A DNA stretch of 32,983 bases, taken from positions 1-32,983 of the forward strand of contig NZ_JAUXYO010000352.1 of the NCBI RefSeq assembly GCF_030694325.1, given 5' to 3'. Both the position numbers and the translations under genes were made by a program. Of this stretch, positions 22,870 through 31,292 are shown in pieces; position 1 is the stretch's first letter, and the number at the start of each line of letters is the position of its first letter. The stretch is from Allobosea sp. GTDB taxonomy: Bacteria; Pseudomonadota; Alphaproteobacteria; Rhizobiales; Beijerinckiaceae. The notes under the pieces are model-generated. The model did no database searches, was not told the DNA's origin, and saw only the letters and a list, made by a program, of their open reading frames with translations.

Positions 22870-23913
22870 TCAGCGCCGATCCAGCAGGCGGCGCCACCAG
22901 TCGTTCATGTCGTCGCGGACGGCACTGAGCTGGGGGTAGGGCGCGGGCATCAGCTTGGCTCCGTCCGGCAGGGCGAGGCGCGTGGCGACCTCGCCTTCCA
23001 GCGCCGCGTTGGTGATGGTCGGGTGATAGCCCATGCTGTCGGCGAAGCCGCGCTGGGCGCGCGGGTCGAGCGCGGCGTTGATATAGGCGAAGGCGGCGGC
23101 CTTGTTGGGCGCGTTCTTCAGCACGCACATGCTGGAGACATAGGTCAGGCAGCCCTCTGCCGGGAAGGACGACTTCATCTCGACGCCGCCCTTGGTCCAG
23201 AACAGCACGCGGGCGTGCCAGACGAGGCCGACATCGATCTCGCCGGACTTGATCGCGGGGGCGAAGGCCTCGGTCGAGGTGTAGGCCCTGGCGCCGGCCT
23301 TGATCAGCTTCTCCAGGACGGGCTTGACCTCGGCAATCTTGCCCGGGTCGCCCTGCTGCTTCAGCGCGGCGGCCATGGCGACCCAGATGTAGCTGTTGTC
23401 GAGGATGCCGACCTTGCCGCCATAGGCCGCCATCTCGTCGAAGCTCTTGGGCGGTGTCTTCACGCGCTCGGGGCTGTAGGCGATGACCTGCGGGCTGTAG
23501 ATGTGTGGGATCGAATAGGGCGTGGCGAAGGTCGGCTGGACGTATTTGAGGTTCGGTACCTTGCCCTCGTCGAGCGGCTCCAGCATGCCGGAATCCTCGA
23601 GGTCGTAGGCGGCGGGCGCCTGCACGCAGATGACATCGACGCTGCCGCGCGGCAGGCGGCGCTGTGCGATCGACTTGGCGACGCGGGTCGGCTCGGTGCC
23701 GGCGTCCTGAACGACCTCGATGCCCTTGGGCTTGAGCAGCGGCTCCTCGATGTTCTGGGTCAGCAGCTTGGCGTAGTCGCCGCCCCAGGTGCTGAGCACG
23801 CAGCGGCCGGGCTCCTGCGCGCGCAGCACGGCGGGGGCGAAGATCGGCGCGGCGGCGGCGCCTGCGGCGAGCGTCAGGATACGGCGTCGATTGGGGGTGA
23901 ACAGGTCCGTCAT
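22870..23913 (-). CDS. ABC transporter substrate-binding protein (PotD/PotF-like, spermidine/putrescine class)
   Basis: Twin-arginine signal NRRRILTLAAGAAAAPIFAPAVLRAQ; LSTWGGDYAKLL; in a cluster with two permeases and a PotA-like ATPase. Confidence 0.9.
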   Translation of the reverse strand: MTDLFTPNRRRILTLAAGAAAAPIFAPAVLRAQEPGRCVLSTWGGDYAKLLTQNIEEPLLKPKGIEVVQDAGTEPTRVAKSIAQRRLPRGSVDVICVQAPAAYDLEDSGMLEPLDEGKVPNLKYVQPTFATPYSIPHIYSPQVIAYSPERVKTPPKSFDEMAAYGGKVGILDNSYIWVAMAAALKQQGDPGKIAEVKPVLEKLIKAGARAYTSTEAFAPAIKSGEIDVGLVWHARVLFWTKGGVEMKSSFPAEGCLTYVSSMCVLKNAPNKAAAFAYINAALDPRAQRGFADSMGYHPTITNAALEGEVATRLALPDGAKLMPAPYPQLSAVRDDMNDWWRRLLDRR

Positions 23914-23957
23914 CGTGGTGGCTCCCTCGTTTCTGGTCGTCGTTCGGTCGTCGCGGT

Positions 23958-25055
23958 TCAGGCTTCGGCGGCGGTCACGATCGCGCCGTTGGGATCGAAG
24001 AGGCGCTCGTTCTGGGCGTCCCAGGTGAGGGCGACGCGCTCGCCACGGGCGCGGCGCGTGCCGCCGGTCGCGCCCGTCGGCTCGTGCAAGGCGAGGCTGG
24101 CGCCACCCTCGAAGGCGAGCAGATAATCGACATGGCCGCCGACATAGGTGCCGTCCTCGACGGTTGCGGTCGCGCGGGGCGGGGCGACGTCGCCCTCGCC
24201 ATGCAGGCGCACGCGCTCGGGCCGCAGCGCCAGCACATGCGGGCCGCGCTGGGCATAGCGGCGGGCGAGCTTCATCACCGCGCCACCGGGCAGGCGCAGG
24301 CTGTCGGCCTCGACGAGGTCGCCGGCGACGAGATTGCTGTGGCCGATGAAGCGGGCGACGAAGGGGTTGAGCGGCTGCTCGTAGAGCTCCTCCTGCGTGC
24401 CGACCTGCTGAACCCTGCCCTCGTTCATCAGCACCAGCCGGTCGGCCATGGTCATGGCCTCGTTCTGGTCGTGCGTGACCATGAGCGCGGTCAGACCCGC
24501 GGCGCGCTGGAGCTGGCGGATCTCGCGGGCCACCGACTGGCGCAGATTGGCGTCGAGATTGGAGAGCGGTTCGTCCAGCAGCAGGACCTTGGGGCGGATC
24601 GCGAGGGCGCGCGCCAGCGCGACGCGCTGCTGCTGGCCACCGGAGAGCTGGCGGGGATAGCGGTCGGCCATCGTCGTCAGCTTGACCATGTCGAGCGTCT
24701 GCTCGAGCCGCGTGTCGATCTCGGCCTTGGGCAGTTTGCGCATGCGCAGGCCGAAGGTGACGTTCTGGGCGACCGTCAAATGCGGGAACAGCGCATAGCT
24801 CTGGAAGACCATGCCCATTTCGCGCTGATAGGGCGGCAGCGAGGCGTAGTCCTTGCCCTCGACCAGGATGCGCCCGCGCGTGGCGGCGACGAAGCCGGCG
24901 ACGAGGCGCAGCGTCGTCGTCTTGCCGCAGCCGGAGGGGCCGAGCAGGACCAGCATCTCGCCCTGGGCCACGTCGAGATTGACGTCCTCGACGGCGGCCG
25001 TGGCGCCGTAGAGCTTGGTCAGGCCCTCGATGCGGAGATGGGAGGCATTGCTCAT
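23958..25055 (-). CDS. ABC transporter ATP-binding protein (PotA-like, with TOBE domain)
   Basis: LLGPSGCGKTTTLRLVAGF, MGMVFQSYALFPHLTVAQNV, LSGGQQQRVALARALAIRPKVLLLDEPLSNLDANLR, C-terminal TOBE-like region. Confidence 0.95.
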   Translation of the reverse strand: MSNASHLRIEGLTKLYGATAAVEDVNLDVAQGEMLVLLGPSGCGKTTTLRLVAGFVAATRGRILVEGKDYASLPPYQREMGMVFQSYALFPHLTVAQNVTFGLRMRKLPKAEIDTRLEQTLDMVKLTTMADRYPRQLSGGQQQRVALARALAIRPKVLLLDEPLSNLDANLRQSVAREIRQLQRAAGLTALMVTHDQNEAMTMADRLVLMNEGRVQQVGTQEELYEQPLNPFVARFIGHSNLVAGDLVEADSLRLPGGAVMKLARRYAQRGPHVLALRPERVRLHGEGDVAPPRATATVEDGTYVGGHVDYLLAFEGGASLALHEPTGATGGTRRARGERVALTWDAQNERLFDPNGAIVTAAEA

Positions 25056-25071
25056 AGAAGGACCCGGCTCA

Positions 25072-25938
25072 TCAGACGACCTTGCTCAGCTTAACGTAGC
25101 GGTCGATCGCCAGCAGCAGCGCCGCGATCACCGCGGTCTGCACGACGACGACCGAGGCGACGAGGGGATCGAAGCGGTATTCGAGATATTGCAGCACCGA
25201 GATCGGGAAGGTGATCATGCCGGGGCTGATCAGGAACAACGTCATCTCGATGTTCTCGAAGGAGACGATGAAGGCGAAGAGCGCGGCGGCGACGATGCCC
25301 TGGCGCATCATCGGCAGCGTCACGCTCCAGAGCACGCGGCCCGGCGAGGCGCCGAGATTGGCGGCTGCCTCCTCGATCGAGCGGTCGAGCTGGACCAGGT
25401 TGGCGACGCAGAGCCGGACCACCCAGGGCGTGGTGATCAGCAGATGGGCGAGGATCAGGACCCAGTCGGAGCCGATCAGCGGGAACTGGGTGCGGATCTC
25501 GACGTCGACCATCAGGACGTAGAGCCCGAGCCCGATGACGACGCCGGGCACCGTCAGCGGTGAGAGCAGCAGGACGTTCAGAACGCCGCGGCCGGGGAAG
25601 CTGTAGCGTACAAGCGCGATGCTGGCGGGCACGCCGATCAGCAGGCTGCAGAGCGTCGCCATGGCCGCGACGCGCAGGCTGGTGGAGAGCGACTGGCCGA
25701 ATTTCGGGAATTCGGCGAGGCGGCCATACCAGGAGAGCGTGTAGCCGCTGGGCGGAAAGGTCACCACGCCATCGGCGAAGAGGCTCATATAGGCCGTCAT
25801 CAGCAGCGGGATCAGCATCAGCGCGATGCCGACGAAGACGAGGAGCCGCGTCACCGCCGTCAGGGCCGCAACGGTCCCGGGGCTGCCGGGGATGGCGGCT
25901 CTGGGCAAGGTGGCGGCTGTTTCCGGCGGTGCGGACAA
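25072..25938 (-). CDS. ABC transporter permease (PotC-like)
   Basis: Hydrophobic segments plus EAA loop DRSIEEAAANLGASPGRVLWSVTLPMMRQGI. Confidence 0.92.
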   Translation of the reverse strand: MSAPPETAATLPRAAIPGSPGTVAALTAVTRLLVFVGIALMLIPLLMTAYMSLFADGVVTFPPSGYTLSWYGRLAEFPKFGQSLSTSLRVAAMATLCSLLIGVPASIALVRYSFPGRGVLNVLLLSPLTVPGVVIGLGLYVLMVDVEIRTQFPLIGSDWVLILAHLLITTPWVVRLCVANLVQLDRSIEEAAANLGASPGRVLWSVTLPMMRQGIVAAALFAFIVSFENIEMTLFLISPGMITFPISVLQYLEYRFDPLVASVVVVQTAVIAALLLAIDRYVKLSKVV

Positions 25939-25993
25939 GCGGAACCCTCTTCCGTAAAAGCCCCCTCAGCAGACCGGGAAGGGTCGCGTCTGT

Positions 25994-26023
25994 CAATTGG
26001 ATAAAATCGCCAATATGCAATTG
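25994..26023. promoter_or_regulatory. AT-rich dyad in the divergent intergenic region; candidate operator/promoter region
   Basis: CAATTGGATAAAATCGCCAATATGCAATTG: ATTGG/CCAAT inverted repeat with 9-nt spacer, bounded by two CAATTG palindromes, between divergent 25938 and 26118 starts. Confidence 0.4.
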
Positions 26024-26117
26024 CCTGGGGTCGGCTTCTGTGGAACCTTGCCGCTCCAGCCTGCCCGGAAATGCGGCCTCAACGGCTCGCTTCCCTTCCT
26101 GCTCCGGAGACATTGCG

Positions 26118-27347
26118 ATGAATCTGACCCTGTTCACCGGCGGTCGCTTCCTCGATCCGGAGAAGGACCGGCTGCTCGACGGCGTCGAGGTTCTGGTCGA
26201 GGGCGACCGCATCCGTGAGGTCTCGGACCGCCCGATTGCGGCGGCGAGCGCGACGCGGATCGATCTGCGCGGTCGCACGCTGATGCCGGGGCTGATCGAC
26301 ATGCATGTCCATGTCGTCTCGGCTGTGGTGAACGGCGTCGCCAACGCGATGACGCCCTCCTCGCTGGTTGCGCTGCGGGCGGGCCGCGTGATGAACGCCA
26401 TGCTGATGCGCGGCTTCACCACGGTGCGCGATCTCGGCGGCGCCGATCTCGGGCTCGTGCTGGCGGTCGAGGAGGGGCTGATCGCCGGGCCAAGGCTGAT
26501 CATCTGCGGCAAGGCGCTGAGCCAGACCGGCGGCCATTCCGACCCGCGTGATCGCTCCGAAACGCGCCCGCTCTACACCGGGCGGCTGGGGCAGGTCGGC
26601 CAGCTCTGCGACGGGGTCGACGCCGTCCGCCTCGCTGCCCGCGAGCAACTCCGGGCCGGGGCGACCTTCGTCAAGATCATGGCCAATGGCGGCGTCGCCT
26701 CGCCCAACGACCCGATTCATGCGCTCGGTTTTTCGAAGGACGAGATCCGCGCCGCGGTCGAGGAGGCGGAGAATGCGGGTACCTATGTCGCCGCCCATCT
26801 CTATACCGACAAGGCGATCGCCCGGGCCGTCGAATGCGGGGTGCATTCGCTCGAGCATTGCAACCTGATCCAGGCGGAGACGGCGAAGAAGGCGGCTGCG
26901 GCCGGGGCCTTCGCCGTGCCGACGCTCGCCGCCTATGAGGGGCTGGCGCTGGAGGGTTCGAATTTCGGTCTGCGGCCGGAATCGGCGGCCAAGATCGCGA
27001 CCGTGCGCAAGGGCGGCATGGAATCGCTGTCGATTATGCGCGAGGCCGGGCTGCCGATGGGCTATGGCTCGGATCTGCTCGGCCAGCTCCAGAAATACCA
27101 GACGATGGAATTCGAGCTGCGCTCGCGCGTGCTGCCGATGCAGGAGGTGATGCAATCGGCGACCACCACGGCCGCGAAGCTCTGCCGGATGGAGGGCGAG
27201 ATCGGCGCGCTGGTGCCAGGTGCCTATGCTGATTTGCTCGTGGTGGACGGCGACCCGCTCTCCGATCCGCAGCTCTTCCAGAATGACGGGCGCGCACTGC
27301 GGGCGATCATGCGCGGCGGGCAGTTCTTCAAGAACGAGCTGCACTGA
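26118..27347 (+). CDS. Amidohydrolase family protein (metal-dependent; resembles the Xaa-Pro/N-acyl dipeptidase group)
   Basis: LMPGLIDMHVHV, FVKIMANGGV (candidate carboxylated Lys), AAHLYT, HSLEHCN, MGYGSDLLG, GALVPGAYADLLVVDGDPL. Start at MNLTLFTGG (26118). Confidence 0.9.
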   Translation: MNLTLFTGGRFLDPEKDRLLDGVEVLVEGDRIREVSDRPIAAASATRIDLRGRTLMPGLIDMHVHVVSAVVNGVANAMTPSSLVALRAGRVMNAMLMRGFTTVRDLGGADLGLVLAVEEGLIAGPRLIICGKALSQTGGHSDPRDRSETRPLYTGRLGQVGQLCDGVDAVRLAAREQLRAGATFVKIMANGGVASPNDPIHALGFSKDEIRAAVEEAENAGTYVAAHLYTDKAIARAVECGVHSLEHCNLIQAETAKKAAAAGAFAVPTLAAYEGLALEGSNFGLRPESAAKIATVRKGGMESLSIMREAGLPMGYGSDLLGQLQKYQTMEFELRSRVLPMQEVMQSATTTAAKLCRMEGEIGALVPGAYADLLVVDGDPLSDPQLFQNDGRALRAIMRGGQFFKNELH

Positions 27348-27366
27348 GGCGGTTGATGCTGATCCT

Positions 27367-27414
27367 CAGCCCTCATCCTGAGGAGCGCTCCGCAGGAGCG
27401 CGTCTCGAAGGATG
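27367..27414 (-). repeat. REP-like palindromic repeat, copy B (inverted orientation)
   Basis: Reverse complement reads CATCCTTCGAGACGCGCTCCTGCGGAGCGCTCCTCAGGATGAGGGCTG; internal hairpin GCGCTCC-TGC-GGAGCGC. Confidence 0.85.
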
Positions 27415-27442
27415 CTTCAGATGGTTCGCGAGCCTCCTGGAT

Positions 27443-27488
27443 CGTCCTTCGAGACGCCGCTTCGCGGCTCCTCAGGACGAGGGTTGTG
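27443..27488 (+). repeat. REP-like palindromic repeat, copy C (direct orientation)
   Basis: CGTCCTTCGAGACGCCGCTTCGCGGCTCCTCAGGACGAGGGTTGTG; internal hairpin GCCGC-TTC-GCGGC; faces copy B. Confidence 0.85.
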
Positions 27489-27512
27489 GTTTGAATCGCT
27501 GAAAGGACACCC

Positions 27513-29120
27513 ATGCGCGGAATGATCGTGGCGGCCCAGCCGGAGGCCGCCGAGGTGGGGGCCGACATCCTCAGGCGCGGCGGCAATGCCGTCGATGCCG
27601 CCATCGCCTGCGCCTTCAGCCAGGGCGTGGTCGATCCGCAGATGTGCGGGATCGGCGGCTTCGGCGCGATGCAGATCTGCATGCCCAGGCGCGGCGTCCA
27701 CACCGTGCTGGAGTTCCTGGCACGGGCGCCGCTGTCGGCCACCGCCGAAATGTGGGCCGACCGCTTCGTCGGGCAGACGCGCGACGGCTTCGTCTTCCTG
27801 ATGAGCGACCATGCCAACGAGCTTGGCTATCTCGCCGCCGGCACGCCGGGCAATGTCGCCGGCTATTGCGGGGCGCTCTCGCGCTTCGGGACGATGGCGC
27901 TGCCGGAGGTGGTGGCGCCGGCCATCCGCCAGGCGCGCGAGGGCTTCGTGGTGCGCCCTTACGTGCATTACTACTGGGCGATCGACCAGCGCTCCACGGG
28001 CCAAGTCAATACCGAGGACAAGCTGCGGCTGAGCGAGACCGGCCGGGCGATCTATTTCCATCCCGATGGCAGTCTCAAGCGCCCCGGCGACGTCGTCGCC
28101 AATCCCGATCTGGCGCGGACGCTGGAGCGGATCGCGACCGGCGGCGCACAGGCCTTCTACACCGGTGAGATCGCCCGGGAGATCGCGGCGGACATGGCGG
28201 TCAGCGGCGGGCTGATCACGCTGGACGATCTGGCAGCTTACCGCGTGCGGGAGAAGGCGCCGATCTGGGGCACCTATCGGGGCTTTCGCATCGCCGGCAA
28301 TCCGCCGGCGGCCGGTGGCGCCTCGCTGATCGAGCTGCTGCAGATCCTGGAGGGGTTCGATCTCGCGGGCCTGTCGCATAACGGGCCCGAGCATATCCGC
28401 ATTCTCGCCGAGGCGATGAAGTGGATGACGATCGACAAGGACGCCCATATGGGCGACCCCGACTTCGTCGACGTGCCGCTCGACCGGCTGCTCTCGCCGG
28501 CCTATGCCGCCGGGCTCGCCGCCCGCATCCGGGCCGGCGAAAAGGCCATTGTGCCGCGCTCGGAGCTCGCCAAGGACCCGCCCGACACCACCGTCTGCTG
28601 CGTGATGGACGAGGAGGGCAATGCGGTCACGATCACGCACACGCTCGGCCAGCCTTCGGGCGCGATCACGCCGGGGCTGGGCTTCATGTATAACGGCACG
28701 ATGAGCGGTTTCGACCCGCGGCCGGGTCGCGCCGCCTCGATCGCGCCCGGCAAGGCGCGCGGCAGCGCCATGGCGCCGACGATCGTGTTCGAGGGCGAGC
28801 AGCCGGTGATCGCGATGGGGGCTCCAGGCGGCACCTTCATCGTGCCCGCCATCGCGCAGGCGCTGAGCAATGTCATCGACTTCGAGATGAGCATGGCCGA
28901 GGCGGTGGCGGCGCCGCGCATCGTCTGCCTGAGCGACACGATCGACGTCTCCAACCGCGTCCAGCGCGGCGTCACCGACGAACTGCAGGCGATGGGCTAC
29001 GCGATCGCGCGCTCCTACCAGTCCTTCGCTTTCGGCGCGCCCCACGGCATCAAGGCGGAAGGCGCCGGCTGGTCGGGCGGGGCCGACCCGCAGCGGGACG
29101 GCATGGCCATCGCAGTCTGA
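27513..29120 (+). CDS. Gamma-glutamyltransferase family protein (Ntn-hydrolase), no apparent signal peptide
   Basis: GADILRRGGNAVDAAIACAFSQGVVDPQMCGIGGFG, TPGNVAG, candidate nucleophile region DTTVCCVMDEEGNAVTITHTL, SAMAPTIVF, GAPGG. Confidence 0.9.
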   Translation: MRGMIVAAQPEAAEVGADILRRGGNAVDAAIACAFSQGVVDPQMCGIGGFGAMQICMPRRGVHTVLEFLARAPLSATAEMWADRFVGQTRDGFVFLMSDHANELGYLAAGTPGNVAGYCGALSRFGTMALPEVVAPAIRQAREGFVVRPYVHYYWAIDQRSTGQVNTEDKLRLSETGRAIYFHPDGSLKRPGDVVANPDLARTLERIATGGAQAFYTGEIAREIAADMAVSGGLITLDDLAAYRVREKAPIWGTYRGFRIAGNPPAAGGASLIELLQILEGFDLAGLSHNGPEHIRILAEAMKWMTIDKDAHMGDPDFVDVPLDRLLSPAYAAGLAARIRAGEKAIVPRSELAKDPPDTTVCCVMDEEGNAVTITHTLGQPSGAITPGLGFMYNGTMSGFDPRPGRAASIAPGKARGSAMAPTIVFEGEQPVIAMGAPGGTFIVPAIAQALSNVIDFEMSMAEAVAAPRIVCLSDTIDVSNRVQRGVTDELQAMGYAIARSYQSFAFGAPHGIKAEGAGWSGGADPQRDGMAIAV

Positions 29121-29134
29121 GGATAAGAGCCGGA

Positions 29135-29152
29135 GGCGCCCGCAGGGGCGCC
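29135..29152. terminator. Possible bidirectional transcription-stop hairpin between convergent genes
   Basis: GGCGCCC-GCAG-GGGCGCC between the convergent stops at 29120 and 29171; no U-tract, so weak support. Confidence 0.3.
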
Positions 29153-29170
29153 CCCGAAATATGTGTGTGA

Positions 29171-30268
29171 TCAGCCGTCCTGCCAGCGCTGCTGCAGCGC
29201 CGTCGCCGACATCAGGTCGAAGGAGAGGTCGGAAATCTGCCAGAAGCGCGTGCTGTCCTGCTGGAAGGCCCAGAGGTGGTCGTAGATCTTCTTGAAGGCC
29301 GGGTTGGCGGCCGACATCTCGGCATAGAGATCCTTGGTGTGCTTGTAGCTCGCCCGCAGGATGTCGTTGGGCAGCGGGCGCAGCTGTGCGCCGCCGGCGA
29401 TCAGGCGCTTCAGGGCCGGCGGGTTGAGCGCGTCGTATTTCGCCTGCATGTCGTGGCCGGAGGCCATCGCGCAGGTCTTGAGCACCCGCTGATAGGTCGG
29501 AGGCAGGCTGTTCCACTTCTCCAGGTTGATGAAGAAGCTCAGCTCCGCGCAGCCGTCCCAGAAGCCGGGATAGTAGTAATACGGCGCGACGCGGGCGAAG
29601 CCGAGCTTCTCATCGTCATAGGGGCCGACGAACTCGACGGCGTCGAGCACGCCGCGCTCCAGCGCCGGATAGATGTCGCCGGCGCCGAGCTGCTGCGGCA
29701 CCACGCCCATCTTCTGCAGGACGTTGCCGCCGAGACCGCCGATGCGCATCTTCAAGCCCTGGAGATCGGCCGCCGACTTGATCTCCTTGCGGAACCAGCC
29801 GCCCATCTGCGCGCCGGTGTTGCCGGCCGGCAGATTGTAGATGTTGAACTTAGAGTAGAACTCGTTGAGCAGTTCGAGGCCGCCGGCATGGAACAGCCAG
29901 GCCTGCATCTGGCGGCTGTTGGGCCCCCAGGGAATGACCGTGCCGAAGGCGAAGGCGGTGTCCTTGCCGATGTAAAAATAGGAGCCGGAATGGCCCATCT
30001 CGACCGTACCGTTGGTCACGGCGTCGGCCACCTGGAGAGCGGGCACGATCTCGCCCGCCGCAAAGACCTGGATCTTGAACTTGCCGTCGGTGACGGCCGA
30101 GACCGCTTCCGACAGATGCGTGCAGGCGCCGTAGAGCGTCTCCAGCGACTTGGGATAGCTCGAGGCCAAGCGCCAGGTCACGGTGGGCGTGCTCTGGGCG
30201 ATTGCCGGGGACGCGATTCCGGCCGCGGCGCCGAGGCCGGCGCCCTTCAAGAACAATCTGCGCTTCAT
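29171..30268 (-). CDS. TRAP transporter substrate-binding protein (DctP family)
   Basis: Twin-arginine signal MKRRLFLKGAGLGAAAGIASPAIAQS; DGKFKIQVFAAGEIVPALQVADAVTNGTVEMGHSGSYFYIGKD; DLQGLKMRIGGLGGNVLQKMGVVPQQL. Confidence 0.92.
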   Translation of the reverse strand: MKRRLFLKGAGLGAAAGIASPAIAQSTPTVTWRLASSYPKSLETLYGACTHLSEAVSAVTDGKFKIQVFAAGEIVPALQVADAVTNGTVEMGHSGSYFYIGKDTAFAFGTVIPWGPNSRQMQAWLFHAGGLELLNEFYSKFNIYNLPAGNTGAQMGGWFRKEIKSAADLQGLKMRIGGLGGNVLQKMGVVPQQLGAGDIYPALERGVLDAVEFVGPYDDEKLGFARVAPYYYYPGFWDGCAELSFFINLEKWNSLPPTYQRVLKTCAMASGHDMQAKYDALNPPALKRLIAGGAQLRPLPNDILRASYKHTKDLYAEMSAANPAFKKIYDHLWAFQQDSTRFWQISDLSFDLMSATALQQRWQDG

Positions 30269-30395
30269 GGGTGTCGTTTCCTACCGGTGGTTTCTTATGG
30301 CGCCGTCTCTGGCGTAGCGGCAGCTTGGCATGGCGCGGTCGCAAGCGACAACGCGCGCCGGCGCATGACGGCCCGGCGGCGTAGGAGCCGGTGGC

Positions 30396-31292
30396 TCAGG
30401 CGCCCGCGCGCTCTTCCATCAGCTTGACCATCACCGTCAGCAGGCGGTTGGCCGGCGTCGCGACGCCGAGCCGCTCGCCGGTCCGGACGACAAAGCCGTT
30501 GAGATGGTCGATCTCGGTGCGCTTGCCGCGGGCGATATCCTGCGCCGTCGAGGAGGACTGCGCCGGCATGGCTGGAGCGAGTGCCAGGACGGTGTCGAGG
30601 ATCTCGGGGCCGATGGCGATGCCGGCGGCCTGCGCCACCGCGCGGCATTCGGCGACGATGTCCGCCATGCTGGCGCGCACGCCCTCGACCGCGATCATGC
30701 GGCCATAGGGAAGCTGCGGGATCGCCGAGAGCGCGTTGTAGGCGCAGTTGACGATCAGCTTGGTCCAGAGCGCCCCGATGACGTTCTCCGAGACCTCGGT
30801 GGGGATGCCGGCCCGGCCGAAGCGCTCGGCGATGGCGGCGCTGGTCGCGCCGGGGCCGATGACCAGTTCGCCGCGGCCGTGATGGCGGACATGGCCCGGG
30901 CCGGGCATCTCGACGGCGACATAGACTGCGGCCGGGATCACCGGGCGGCCGAGGACGTCCTGCAGGCGCTGGGCGTTGTCGACGCCGTTCTGGAGGCTGA
31001 TCACCGTGGTGTCGTGAGCGAGATGGGGCGCGATGGTGCGTCCGGCCTCTTCGGTATCGCCCGATTTCACGCAGAACAGCACGATCTCGGCGCCCGCGAC
31101 GCCGGAGGGCTCGGTCGTGGCCGTCACCGGCAGTGCTTCGCTCGTCCCCCGCGCCTCGAAGACGAGGCCGTGCCGCTCGATCGCCGCGACATGCGGGGGC
31201 CGGGCGATCAGCGTCACGCCATGGCCGGCGCGCGCCAGCATTGCACCGTAATAGCAGCCGACGCCACCGGCCCCCATGATCGCGATGGTCAT
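30396..31292 (-). CDS. Ketopantoate reductase family protein (PanE/ApbA-like, 2-dehydropantoate 2-reductase)
   Basis: MTIAIMGAGGVGCYYGAMLARAGHGVTLIAR (Rossmann), VISLQNGVDN, ALWTKLIVNCAYNALSAI. Start at 31292. Confidence 0.9.
   Translation of the reverse strand: MTIAIMGAGGVGCYYGAMLARAGHGVTLIARPPHVAAIERHGLVFEARGTSEALPVTATTEPSGVAGAEIVLFCVKSGDTEEAGRTIAPHLAHDTTVISLQNGVDNAQRLQDVLGRPVIPAAVYVAVEMPGPGHVRHHGRGELVIGPGATSAAIAERFGRAGIPTEVSENVIGALWTKLIVNCAYNALSAIPQLPYGRMIAVEGVRASMADIVAECRAVAQAAGIAIGPEILDTVLALAPAMPAQSSSTAQDIARGKRTEIDHLNGFVVRTGERLGVATPANRLLTVMVKLMEERAGA

Noticed and set aside
22014-25938. Naming the transporter potABCD / polyamine-specific
   Set aside because: The family is spermidine/putrescine-type, but this family carries many substrates and the surrounding enzymes are not polyamine-catabolic.
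27367-27488. CRISPR array or insertion-sequence ends
   Set aside because: Only two inverted copies with no regular spacers, no adjacent transposase and no target-site duplication seen; fits a REP/BIME-like pair better.
27417-29516. 699-aa minus-strand ORF
   Set aside because: Antisense to the GGT-like gene and reading into the TRAP gene in the wrong frame; translation is composition-biased.
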